DNA of 64,000 nt, taken from the NCBI RefSeq assembly GCF_036370855.1, contig NC_088102.1:18891001-18955000 (forward strand), read 5' to 3'. A model generated the notes under the pieces. It was not told the DNA's origin. It saw nothing but the letters and a program-made list of their open reading frames with translations, and made no database searches. The translations under genes were made by a program, and so were the position numbers. This document shows positions 48,101 to 59,283 of the stretch, piece by piece (position 1 is the first letter of the stretch; each line of letters begins with the position of its first letter). Source of the DNA: Dromaius novaehollandiae (taxonomy: Eukaryota > Chordata > Aves > Casuariiformes > Dromaiidae).

Positions 48101-51100
48101 CAGGTAGGCACAACAGAGAGTCCTGTTATCAAACAGGCATGAAATACAGTAATAGTGATAAAGATGGTTTAAAAACACAAGCAGCTAAGCCAGGAAGCAG
48201 ACTGAGAATAAAAAGAAAATAATGATTCACTTGGAGGGCAATGTGACAAGCAAGGGGCTGATAATGGTGGCACTGAAACCATACTGGAAACGGAAAGTTA
48301 ACAAATGCAAGGGGAAAGAAGCTAATACAGATTTCAAAGGAGATAAATTTTTGCAGGCAAGGGTCACCACAGCAACAGCTCCAGCACCTGCCTCCTCTAC
48401 CTACTGAGGTCCCAGAGGAAGATGTGCCGCAGCGCAAGTTTTTTTAGAAGACTCAACAAGTAATTTTCACTAGTTTGTGTCAATATGGATAAAGACTGAA
48501 AAATAAACAATAGCTGTTTAAATTCGACTTTAAAAATCCAGGCTCCAACCTTGCATCACTTCCACACCTTGGTAGCCTTGAAGTCATGTGTCAGGATTAC
48601 GGGAGCAGACTGAGGAACCTGAACGGGTAAACCCCTGCTAGGTTATGCTTACTATAATTAAATTCATTATGTTTGGGTATCTGAGACTCCCAAATCCCTC
48701 TCTGTGGAGGACCACACTGGAAATTCAGGGGAAGGAGTGCAGGTTGCAGAAGGAAATAAATTAGAGGGATCCCCGCAGAGTCAGTCTGCGCGACTCCACT
48801 CTGTGCTGCAGTTGTAGCTGCTCTGTTAACAGCTACTGTAACAGAGAGGTAGTCTAATTTTTGTGTGGTATCATCTCACTTTACCACCCAGCATTCAATA
48901 TCCAGTACTGGCTGATTTGGCAAATTAGTTCTATAATTATATCTATAAAAAATAATAGCATGTTCTTTATTCTGTGCAATTGCAGTTACTTCTCCTATTT
49001 ACCCTTCAATCTGCAAATTTATAAAGGAATCACATCCTCTTTTTCTTGGTACAGAAGAATGGGGAAAACAATTACTACTCAGTGCACACCAAAGCATATG
49101 TGCAGAACTCTAGAGAAGTATATGGTCAGCTCATGTTTTTCATGAAACCAAATTCATTTCAACTATAATTCATAAAATATCCCAGAAAAAGGAAGTGTTA
49201 AACTCAATATATGATGTTAGAACATTCTTCTATTAAAGGACCTTAACTCTATGGCATGAGCATTCGTGACTGTTGGTGTTTACAGGACTAGTAAACATTA
49301 CTGTCACTACCTGTACCAGCTGATCTGTCATACTCAGCTACTTCCACTGAACTCTCAATACATGTTACTTCAACATCTCATTAACGGGTCCATGCACATT
49401 TACACCAGATTCGTTTATTTTTTAATACTGCTGCAATGTCACTGACGTCAGTGGAGGATTTTCTGTACAGATAAAGGGGAAGGAGAATCAGGACCTGAGG
49501 TTATGACCTGCTATTTGAGAAGAGAATTTGAACAAATGAAATTACAGGCTAAAACTTAGCTAAGGAAGTAGTGTTCAGATCTTGAGGGATTTGAGGTTAC
49601 AGCTCAGGTTTGAAATTAAGCAGAAGTAAGGGCCTGCTATCAGAACCGAGAGTACCCAAAATAGTTGAGATTTTAGGAGAGATTGAGAGATATTCCCGAA
49701 GACTACATCTTTAAATGGAGGAAATCTTGTAACATGCCCTCTTTCTGGAAGACTTCCACTGTGTTGCGGTGTATCTGAGTGGAAAGTATGCAATCCTTCA
49801 GGTGGAGAAGCAAAACCACAGAGATCCAGGGCTTCAAAAGTTGCCAGGTTTCTCAGCTTTCTCATGGACAACATGGTATATGTTGTTTGTTCTTTAACTA
49901 CCTGTTGCTGGAACCAAGCTTTAATCTTCCTGCCTCTATACAGAAGATGCTGAATATCTAAAGGATGTGCAACCAAAGATGAAGAACCAAAAGGTAATTT
50001 TTAAAATTCAACCTCTTTGTTTTACTATTTCATGATTTTAAGGCCTGCTTCATGAAACAGGTTAAAACTCCCAGGGAAAAAATGGAAAGAGGTTTAATTT
50101 CTTGACCTTTTTACATGGTAGGTTCTTTGAGGATTTCAAAAAAAAAATAAAAATCACAATTAAATTAGGGCTTCCCCTCAGAAAACTACAATTCCCTAAA
50201 CATTTCATCAGATGTCAACAAGACAGATCAGATATGGGGAAAAGAAAGAGAAAAACAATGATCCACCATTATTCAGTGGTGCAATGCTAGGAAACTTCCT
50301 TTTTTATGCTTCCATGAATGGCCATTCATATATGGATCTCAGAGGTTGGGCAGTAACCCACATAACATTATTAGGATACTGGGAAAAACTTTCTCACATA
50401 CCCTCTGAAAAGCAGGATGGGATGAGTCTGGCTTTTTACAAACAGTTGAAGAGTGAAACTTGCTACATACAGTAAAAGATCGAGCTGGAACAGAGCCATT
50501 ATATCACTGAGTCTGCCTCCCTCAAAGGATAGCATGTGCTTCCTCATGTCACCCGTGAAGCTGCGACTGCACTGGCTCTCCATGAGGACAAGAAACAGCT
50601 GGCAAGGTGCTCCAAAATAGTAAGCTGCGATGGGTTGTGACTTGAATTTTAACTGGAAGGGAGGATTTCTGTAAAATCTGAACTATATATGTCAAAGCAA
50701 ATTCAGCTTCCAACTTACGCCTGAATCCATCCTGCTAAGAACAATCAAACACAGAGTTTAAGGGGCTGCAAGGATGTAACAGAGAGAAGAATTTGTTCCC
50801 ACTTCTTCTTACCCTTTAGAAGGAGTCAGCCATCAAAAAGGGACAAGTAACTCTCCAGGGGCAGATTACACAGATCCTTGCTTACATGTCAACTCAGAAA
50901 GGAAATATTAGGAATAGGCCGGCAAAACCAAAACCTCTTGTTCCCAGCACAGCTGGGGACAGGGATTCAGAGGGTTGAATGGCAGAGAAATTATGACCGC
51001 TCCGTTCAAAAAACTGGAGGTGCACCAGCTCTGCTCAATTTCATACAGATTCAAAGAGGAGGTAGCAATCAAGAGGATTCACTTCCCACTTTGCGATGTT

Positions 51101-52588
51101 CAGTGGGAGGCTGAAGTTTCCTTTCAGGAGGATCAGAAAAACTAAAGAGGGACTTTCTGAGGTTAAAGACTGGATGCCTGGAAAAACCCTGCCAGTCTAC
51201 CATGGTCTTCGTGCTATACAGTTGGCATATTTTACACACTTTCAGGAGGTATAACACTGCATTTTCAATAAACATGCATTCCCTAGCAAGGTAACATCTT
51301 TGGCCTACAGTTACCCAGCACATGCATTCAGAAGTATCCTAAATTTAGACTTATGGTATAGCAGGGGAGAGTGAAGCATACTTGATTAAGCTAAGGCAAT
51401 CCAAATTTACCACAGTATTTAACAAAGAAACTCAGATTTTATTTTAAAATCTCTTAAAGTATTCTGACAACATATAATTTTCTTTCCTAAGCCAGTTTAG
51501 AAAGGAGCTGGAGTTATGCAGAGAGACAATAAATCAAAGCTAATGTTTTAGATATCTCTGAGACACCAAATTTTTACCATCTCCACCTGCAATAGATATA
51601 GTCCTTTGCCTTTACTAACAAGAATTCATTCGGTTTCCTCTAAATTCAAAAGCCAGGCTACTTACCCTAAATGAGAAAGGAAACAAAAGCATGATCCCGG
51701 TTGGCCCACTGTGTTACTGTCAAATACTGCAACATGGAGAACTAAGACGGTATCTACAGCTCAACAGTGACAGAACTCAAGCTAAAAATAATGTGAATAT
51801 CCATGATAGGAATGCACCATCTTCATGGCTGCACATGCGAGGGCAGTGGGTTTTTTTTGAACAAGAGCTAATTTTTAATTACCCTGCCCCACTTATTTTG
51901 CAGCTTGTATGAATACGGTGTTAACTGATTTAATTCCTGTTCCTATCAGAAAGCCACACCTCTGGACACACGCTTTGTGCTAAGTTAGTGACAAATGAGA
52001 AACAGGAAGCAAATTAGCTTGAGAAACAAGGCACAAAATCTTTCTAGTTAGGCTAACTCACACTGAAATTTTTGTACCATATTTTACTTCGCATGTACTC
52101 TAAGGAATCAGATTTCATGCACAGGATGCAACCCAAGCAGTGACATTTCTATAAATGACTTTTTTAGGAGGCAGGATTTAATCTTTCATCTTTTAGCCCC
52201 AAAGGAAAACTCAATTCATCAAAAAGCAATTCTCCACCATGCAAAACCTAAGCTGTAGGTGAATTTAAAATAAATAAAGAAAAAATTTTCCACATCCTGC
52301 AACTAACCCTTACCCCCTTGTTTTCTTAATCTTGACATATAAAGTTGTGGCAAAAGGTTTGCAATTACTGCATGTCTGCAAATGATAATACAAGGTGCAG
52401 AGCCATGGGGGAACCGAGGTAAAGCAACTGCAGGAAATATTAACCAAACTACACTGTAGAACCAAGATCTACTGCCAGTCACCAGAGGAACAGTCTCATT
52501 TCAAGCAAGATTGCATATGTACTTGGTGATCAAAATAGGAGTTTATATAATAATCAGAACAAGAGAAAAAAGCTTGTAGAGAACTCAC

Positions 52589-52703
52589 TCGATTTTTCTT
52601 CTTTAATATTGTACTCCAGCACGTCAGGAGCCTCATTTTGGGCTGGCAGGCGGACTGCAAGGACCATGTTGTTCACATTACCCTCTTTCCTAACCAAGAA
52701 TAT
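52589..52703 (-). CDS. RIN3: RIN3 exon 3: SH2 domain core with FLVR motif
   Basis: This exon is 115 bp (38 codons plus one base), with a TTTTTTCAG acceptor and GTGAGT donor. It was found by splice sites and phase; the reading frame is too short to stand out alone. It encodes IFLVRKEG, then a beta strand (NNMVLAVRLP) and VLEYNIKEEKS. The Arg of FLVR (residue 67) is the SH2 phosphotyrosine-binding position, so the pocket residue is retained. Mammalian RIN3 has MFLVRRD and VLEYTIKEEKS at the same place. The final base joins the next exon to give Ile. Confidence 0.92.
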
Positions 52704-53149
52704 CTGAAAAAAGAGAAAAGGAATCAGGAGCTTAGTTAAATTACATGAGCTTCTGAACTTTATTTTAGGTTACTGGCAGTGAAGTTCTTTATCAGTTCGC
52801 TTCACTTCTAAATGGTCTAATGTCACTAAAGGGACATTCTCTCTGGGTGAAATTCAGATCAGACAAGGAACCAGTAAAATTTCTATGCATCACTGATGTC
52901 CCCCTCAAGCCTAAGGCAAACCATTTCACTAACTGAACAGTATGAAGCTGCACTCACAATTTGTCAAGTGATGCCCCTCACAGAAGTGCCCTAAATCAAG
53001 CAGAGTTCACCCTAGAATGTCTCAATCAGACCTTGAAAGCAAGTGACTCACTTTTGTATGTGTAGAGGGAGAGGACTGAGATATGCAAGAGTGAAAAGTA
53101 AAGCAAAAGGCTCTGATGGCCAGCGTGTCTCATAGTAAAGTATTATCGT

Positions 53150-54004
53150 AGGACCATAGGACAATTCAAGTTGGAAGGGACCTCAGGAAGTCTCTAGTCC
53201 AACCTCCTGCTCAGAACAGGATCAGCCATGAGATCAGGCCAGGACTTTGTCTAGTCGGATCTTGAAAACCTCCAAGGACTGAGAGGGCACAACCTCTCCA
53301 GGCAACCTGTCCCATAGCCTGACTGTCCTGACGGGGAGGAATTTTGCTCCAATAGCCAATCTGAAACCCCCCAGTTTCAACGTATGCCCATTTCCTCTTG
53401 CCTTCCAACCACGCACCACTGCAAGGAGCCCAGCTCCATCTCCTCAAAGACCTTCCTGTAGGTACTGGGCGGGTGTTGCAAGGTATCTCCGAAGAAGTCT
53501 CTCCTCTCAGCTGAACAAGCCCTGGTTCCTCAGTCTCTCCTCAGAGGGCAACTGCTCCAGCCCCCAACCATCCTGGTGGCCTCTGCTGAACTTGCTTCAG
53601 TTTGTCAATGTCTCTCCTGTACTAGGGAGCCCAGAACTGGCCATAACGTCTCAGTGTGGTCTGCTCTACCAAGCGCTGAGTAAAAGGGGATAACCACTTC
53701 TCTCAATCTCCTGCCCGTGCCCCTGCTCATACAGCCCAGGGTGCTGCTGGCCCCCATCGTTCCTAGAGCGTGTGGCTGGCCCACTCTCAGCTTGCTGCCC
53801 ACTAGCTCCCCAGGGCCTTTTCCACAGAGCTGCCCCAGCCAGACAGTACCCAGCATGTAACACTGCCAGGGGCTCTTTCTGCCCTGGAGCAGGACTTTGC
53901 AATTGTCCTTGCTGAATTTCATAAGGCTCCTGTCAGCTCCATCCCTCCAGCCTGTCTAGGTCACTCTGGACAGCAGCCTTCCCCTCAAGTGTATTGACTG
54001 GTCC
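53150..54004 (-). mobile_element. CR1 retrotransposon fragment with ORF2 C-terminal remnant
   Basis: The plus strand carries the reverse complement of the CR1 3' end (CAAGTTGGAAGGGACCTCAG, GTCCAACCTCCTGCTCAGAA). Translated on the minus strand, about 53922-53605 gives MKFSKDNCKVLLQGRK, a later GASSTLGC and EVVIPFYSALGRADHTETLW, the region downstream of the reverse transcriptase active site in CR1 ORF2. After a frameshift, about 53419-53234 gives RGNGHTLKLGGFRL and LWDRLPGEVVPSQSLEVFK, the ORF2 C-terminus. It is 5'-truncated and inactive. Confidence 0.88.
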
Positions 54005-54365
54005 CAGAATCACAGATCAGTTGAGGTTAGAAAGAACCTCTGGAGATCATCTAGCCCAACCCCTATGCTCAAAGCACAGTCACCTACAGAGGTTTGCTCA
54101 GGTCCGTGTCCAGTCGGGTTTTGGATGTCTTCAGGAATGGAGACTCCACCTTGGTAACCTGTTACAGGGTATAACTGCCCTTCCTTACAGTAATTCTTTT
54201 TCTTATGTTTAAATGGAATTTCTTGTATTTCAGTTTGTGCCCATTGCCTCTTGTCTTTTCACTGGGTACCACAGAGAAGAGTTTGGCTCTGTCTTCTTTA
54301 CTCTCTCCCGTCAGACACATACCCATGAACTCATACACACTGATAAGATCCACCCTGAGCCTTTT
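54005..54365 (-). mobile_element. Second CR1 fragment, abutting the first
   Basis: It starts at its 3' end with AGAATCACAGATCAGTTGAG and AACCTCTGGAGATCATCTAG, the avian CR1 3' UTR in reverse complement. The minus-strand translation from about 54353 gives LISVYEFMGM, AKLFSVVPSEKTRGNGHKLK and KKFHLNIRKRI, the C-terminal end of ORF2, in fairly good condition. It is the same orientation as its neighbour, and its 3' end touches the neighbour's truncated 5' end. Confidence 0.88.
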
Positions 54366-54423
54366 TTGGAACCAGTGGAACTGTTGGAACCATTGGCTCC
54401 CACCAATGGAGCCAGTACAAGAG

Positions 54424-54520
54424 GAAAAAAAAAAAAAAAAAAAGGAAGAGAGAGAGAAAGAAAGAAAAGTGAGAAGGAAAAAAAAGAAAAAAGAAAAAGA
54501 AAAAAGAAAAGAAAAGAGAT
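54424..54520. repeat. A-rich and GAAA/GGAAA microsatellite
   Basis: A run of about 18 A at 54426-54443 followed by degenerate GAAA, GAGA and AAAAAG units. It lies just beyond the 5' end of the second CR1 copy. Lys/Glu-rich open frames across it are artefacts of the repeat. Confidence 0.9.
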
Positions 54521-57221
54521 CTCATTCTTTGCATCGTGTGAGCTGCTAAGAGTGTTTCTAATTACAGCTCATTGTCAAGGATATTTTTAGCTTGTACCTT
54601 GAAGCTTCAGATACAAAGACAAAGTAATCTTTACACTTATATCTTCTTTGAGAGCAGATTTTGGCAGGAGAGAATTGAGGTATTTTTATAAAAACTGAAT
54701 TAAAAAATTGGGCTAATTCTAGAGACTGGATATTAATACTGGAAAGGAGACATGTGAGTCGATAAAATGATTTATCAATTATTATGCAGTGGAAATCTAC
54801 CAAGAAAACATTAATTTCTCAGACAGAGGAATTAAGAAGAGTCTGCCTAGAAGTCAAGGTCTTTCTCTGCATGAATCCCAATCATAAGAGCATCTTGTGC
54901 CACTTTGAAGCAACCATGCTAAACACAGTTTTGGGGCAGTCTTGCAATCTGATACAGTGCTATGGCCTTGGCCTCAGCCATCAGTAGGAAACCGAGCCCG
55001 TATGGGCTCAGATTTGATGAAAATGCAGAGAAAATCCAAATGGGATATAAATGCATGGCAAATAAGTGCATGCCCAAAACAGACCTATTTCTAATACAGG
55101 GCAGCCCCAACATTCTATGTAAGAGAAGGGATCTGCAGGCAGTAAAAAGCCCTACAAGCTCTCTGCCTCAGATCCTACCACCTACATAACAGAATGGTCC
55201 CTGTAACCTACCTTGAGAGGCTACTGTGACCTTTGGGCCTTAGACAGCACTATCTTACATTGCATTGGTCAAGTATTTCATTTGAAATTAAATTTAAAGA
55301 AGGAGAGAAGTGAAACCTGGAAATGAGTCACTTCTGTTTTCTGATGAGCAAGACTGGTTTCCATGGCTTCAAAGGCTAAAATTGGACCACGGCTGTTAAA
55401 ACAAGAGGGAGATGGGTTTTCTGAGCTGTACCTAACCCTACTGCCTGGGTCAGGACTGGTAGACAAATGAGTCTCTGCCATCATAGCCAGTGATGGGAGA
55501 GGCCTGGAGCTGGTTCAGCTTCAGGTGAGTTTTAGGAAGTGGGAGAGCAGGCGAAGGAGAGCCAGGCACAGAGCCTAGCACATCAACACGTGCTTTCCGC
55601 TGCAGCTGGTAGCCTGCCCTTGATGTGGGATACCTCTGACATGCAAGCTCTTCTGCTGCCTGCTTAGTGCTGCAGTTGAAGATAGTGCCCAAGAAAGGTG
55701 TGAGCAGGAGGAACAGAGGCACGACTTATTGCCATAGCTGCTCAGAGATGCAGACCAGCCCTGCCTGCAAGGAGTGGCTAACAGCAGAGGAGACTCAGAG
55801 CCAAACACAGTTATATTGAAGACAGTCATTCAGGTCTCTCTTTATAGTCAGCACAGAAAAATAGAGATTTCTTGAGCATAATTTGGCCAACTTATTTGAG
55901 AAGTCTGGTTTCGGGTGAGATGAACTGTGTTGCACTACCAAGGTGTCTCTCTGTCAGCAACAGAGGTGGTCCAGCTGCCTCACTCCAGAGCAGATGTCTA
56001 TATTGTGGGCAGGTACGTGGGATGGGGAAATCCCACTGGAGGTTGTCATTCAGTTTGTGCTAGATATTAGCCCTGTCACAGATATTTTTCAGGACTCAGC
56101 AGAGGGGTAGGTCCACACCTCCTCAGAGAAGGAGGTGCTCTGACATCAGCTCAGTTCATTTGCCCTCCCAAAACCTGACCAGGATACCTACCGCTTACCA
56201 TGCCTCATCACCAACACCCCAAGAATGGGGAGCTCCCTTTCCTACAGATCAGTCCTTCATAAGCAAGCTTTGAACTTTGCACAAGTCTGCCATTTTCTGA
56301 CACTGAGCCTGTGGGGACTGGCTACCAACTACTAGAATAAAAGCTATTCCCAACTGCTCCCAGGATTTCAGGGCCTTTTCTTCAGGAATCAGTTTTATTA
56401 TTCCAGATTAGAATAGTCAACATATAAACCCCACCAATGCTAGTCCTCAGCCTAGCCTAACAGCTAAGAACAGTCTCTCTGCTCTGCTCATCTGCGATGC
56501 TATCTTCCACTAGACCACTTCAAGATCTCCCACCCTACTGATTGCTTCAAAGCAGTGCAAGGAAAGCCCTCCACGCTCCCTTGTAAATCCCTGAAGCTGA
56601 GCTACATGTAAGCATTCAGGATCCTCCTGTCCTCCACCAGAGTTTAATCCTTGTGCCTGGATAAGAGACAGAAGTTAGTGGGGAACAACTGAACACCACC
56701 TCTTTATACCCACCTTGTGCCAGGCCGTTACCTCTAAAAATCTCCATACCTTCAAGAATAAAGGCCGCCTTTAATCCTCATACACCCTTGACTATGAAAC
56801 ATGTCCTTTTGCAAGCTAAAGCTTTTTTCCTTTTTTTTAGACCATTCAGTTCTAAGATTTCTTGCTTGAAATAAAATGTGTGTAGGAAAATACTGCAGGA
56901 GGCTACATGACAAGGTGTCTGCAAAGATCTGAAAGCCCAGAAAAAACAGGGCAGTGGTACCTAGTTTTGAAATGAATGGGAAGGCATCTCTCTGAAATTA
57001 CTTGCTAACTATAAAAAACAAAGCAGCAAACTGTCTTGCTCATAAAAGGCATAATGTCTGTTTTGCACCTGTGTGAGTAGCTAAAGCATCAAATGGTAGT
57101 GGAAACAAAGAGCAGAGTCTACTAAATATTTCTGATTCCACATGAAAAAAAGCACTGCTCTCCTAACCAGCTCCACCAAGGACAGGAAGTGTGGTTGTCT
57201 GAACTGAAGCTTTGGACTTAC

Positions 57222-57408
57222 CCCTGCTGTTTCTTTGCCAAGTATCGCCCCAGCCCTTTCTTGGTTCATGTTCAGCTGAAGCCAGACGGGGCAGGTTTTG
57301 ATGAGTTTATCAAGGATGCTGATTCCTGGAAGTGAGAGGCAGTTTCGCAGGGCAATGGCTTGACAGAGCTGTGTCTCTTCTCCCTCTTCGCCAGGGTCGT
57401 TGATTGGG
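57222..57408 (-). CDS. RIN3: RIN3 exon 2: acidic N-terminal segment and start of SH2 domain
   Basis: This exon is 187 bp: one base completing a codon from the missing exon 1, then 62 codons. The acceptor reads TATTTCAG at its 5' side and the donor GTAAGT occupies 57216-57221, phase 0. It encodes an acidic stretch (PGEEGEE), then ISILDKLIKTCPVWLQL and a helix ending KETAG. Mammalian RIN3 has an equivalent acidic run followed by almost the same ISILEKLIKTCPVWLQL block. The open frame continues upstream of the acceptor to 57659, but that part resembles no RIN protein and is taken as intron. Confidence 0.9.
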
Positions 57409-58308
57409 CTGAAATACAGCAACAGAGTCCCTTGTAAGTAGAAGTGTGGATGGATAACTTGGGGCAGGGAGGAAAGATTGTAAATGCAAACACGCAGCCA
57501 CACACAGAGGCACTTACACACCAGGAAAGCTCCATATGTGGCTTCAGACCGAAGATGCCTTTCTGTGATGGTGTGTGTACAGGCCCTGGGAGACACATAA
57601 GCCTTTCCTAAGGAATACGGGCTCATGCTGCTGATGCACACCTGGGTTTCAGACCGCAAGCTTGTGGGGTATTTTGCATTGAGGTTTGTTGGTCTGAGCT
57701 CATTCTACCTACCTTTCCTGAGTGTGGGCATCCAGAAACAGAGGTGGGGTACACAAAGAAGCAGCTAGCAATACTAGTAGAGGGTAGACTGCGTCAGCCC
57801 CTGGGCTCCCATCCTCCAGCCAAAGGATAAGCGTAATGTTTTGTGGCTGCAAAGGGTGCAACTGGAGGGTGCTGTGCAGTGGGGGAACTGGGCGCCAGGG
57901 TCTAACCAACAGTCAGGAATACAAACACACTGAGCCACAGCATCTGTTTGAAGTCTGCAGGGGGCCATACAGCCTGCAGCTCATCCTGTCTCTGTGCCAC
58001 TGCCAGCATTTCTCTAATCACACAGGAGCTGTGATGAGGCACCAGTACAGTATCTTGCTCTGCTTTCGAAGACTTTTCTGCCAATAGTAGCCAGAGGCAC
58101 CTTCAGCTGCTTCTGCACCCAGCTAGGGTACCCTTACATAGCCTTCAAAAAGCAGACTAAGCAGACTAAGACATCCCACTATTTAAGAATAACCTTAAGT
58201 GCTCCCCAGATCCACGGATGAGTCTGTGCTGATAGTAGCAGCTGGTTATTGCAAAGCCTGGTGCTCCACACTCTGCCCCGGCACCCAGAGAAGTCAGGGC
58301 TGATGAGG

Positions 58309-58328
58309 ATGGGGGGGTGGGGGGGGGA
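58309..58328. repeat. G-run
   Basis: Two G-runs of six and eight or more, separated by a single T, on the plus strand; the C-rich strand is the RIN3 sense strand. Confidence 0.9.
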
Positions 58329-59263
58329 ATCCTCCACCTTCATTAATATCAGTGTCACAGAGTATGGGAGAAGGAGGATGTGCTTAGGATGCCTTCAACA
58401 GCAATTTATTCACTGCAGAACAGACAATTTCACTTGCTCTCAAAGGCTGATCTGTAACAGAAGAGTAATTCAGGGTCCAAACCCCCATAGGTTGCTCGGC
58501 GCGACCTGTGCCATCCTGCAGGACAAGCCCCAAAGGACACAAACACGGTAACTCCTTTTGCTATGCCAACCCAAGAGAGAACAGGAGGGAGCACAGGAAG
58601 CTCATGGATAAACACTAGGGGAAGCTTCAGGAGTGAGGAAAAGTCTTGATTTTCCTTTTTTTCCTGCAACATTTGCCATTTTGGCCAGTCCTGCAGACAT
58701 AACTGGAAGCTCCAGAAGGCTGCATGGGAGCGAGTGCGAAGAGCAGAGCCATCCTGTGAGACCATGTGCTAGTAATACCCAGCTGCACCTTATTCCTCTG
58801 AGCATATTCTTAGCAATGTAGGAGAGGTAAGAATATTGAAATTATGCTGTTGAGAATATTAAAGACCCGTGGCATGCTCCCTTTTAGATACATGTCCTGA
58901 TCAGAGAAGGCAAGAGCTAATTCTATCTATTTTTAGTCCGTGCAGTCTAATGGCAGAATGGAATGAAATGTCGGTTTCTGGCTGTGGTGCTGATTCAACA
59001 AAGTATTTATATATTGCAGTCAGTGGAACTATTTGTACTGAAAGGTCAGTGCTTAAGGGCTCTACTAGATCAGGCTGTAGAGACAGGGGACTGTCTTGTG
59101 ATCCATTTGATTAACTGCTTTTAAAAGATACTTTACAGGTGAAGAAAATATAGGAGAACATATAAGAAATAATACATTTTTATGCATCAGTTTTGCCATT
59201 TAGATGTCCGAGCTGAAATGAGCAGGACTCTTGCTTTTGATTTGCTGTTATTTTAAGTCTTCC

Positions 59264-59283
59264 CCCCCCCCCTTTTTTTTTTT
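59264..59283. repeat. C-run followed by T-run
   Basis: About ten C followed directly by ten or more T on the plus strand. A simple homopolymer junction. Confidence 0.9.

Larger units (their letters stand above)
33982..52588 (-). other. RIN3: RIN3 intron 3 (largest complete intron)
   Basis: An 18.6-kb intron between GTGAGT after exon 3 and CATCAG before exon 4. It includes a possible decayed LINE fragment (about 38840-39104), a MIR-like piece (about 43150-43260), a GC-rich section (about 43180-43880), and a CR1 fragment (about 44980-45155). Several open frames of 100-200 codons (34703-35305 plus; 46821-47135 minus; 49575-49976 minus) resemble no protein I know. No further RIN3 exon is needed, since phases join directly across it. 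Confidence 0.85.
52704..57221 (-). other. RIN3: RIN3 intron 2
   Basis: A 4.5-kb intron with donor GTAAGT and acceptor TTTTTTCAG. Its first recognisable contents are two abutting CR1 fragments (about 53150-54365) and an A/GAAA tract (about 54424-54520). The remainder to exon 2 has no recognisable element. Confidence 0.85.
6415..57408 (-). other. RIN3: RIN3 gene, Ras and Rab interactor 3 (5' partial)
   Basis: RIN3 is a cytoplasmic/endosomal guanine nucleotide exchange factor for Rab5-family GTPases (Rab5, Rab31) that links Ras and tyrosine-kinase signalling to endocytosis. Nine exons assembled here have matching splice phases and encode 954 residues plus a stop. In order they carry an SH2 domain (about 15-156, FLVR Arg at 67), a proline-rich linker (about 216-540), the RH region (about 543-651), the VPS9 domain (about 652-840) and a Ras-association domain (853-940). 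RIN3 is preferred over RIN2 or RIN1 because of the start of the SH2 region (ISILDKLIKTCPVWLQL), the stretch NDRLWFVNPIFIEE, and the two Pro-Arg motifs; RIN2, as remembered, differs strongly at these places. Total length fits mammalian RIN3 (985 residues) if exon 1 is short. The start codon exon is not in view. The gene spans more than 51 kb here. Confidence 0.95.

Noticed and set aside
54205..54590. Lys/Glu-rich open frames near 54.2-54.6 kb
   Set aside because: They read CR1 antisense sequence and then the A/GAAA microsatellite; no independent coding evidence.
57709..57909. Possible RIN3 first exon ending at a GTAGGT donor near 57718
   Set aside because: The donor phase does not match the phase 2 needed by exon 2 in the open Met-containing frame, and the peptide does not resemble a RIN3 N-terminus.
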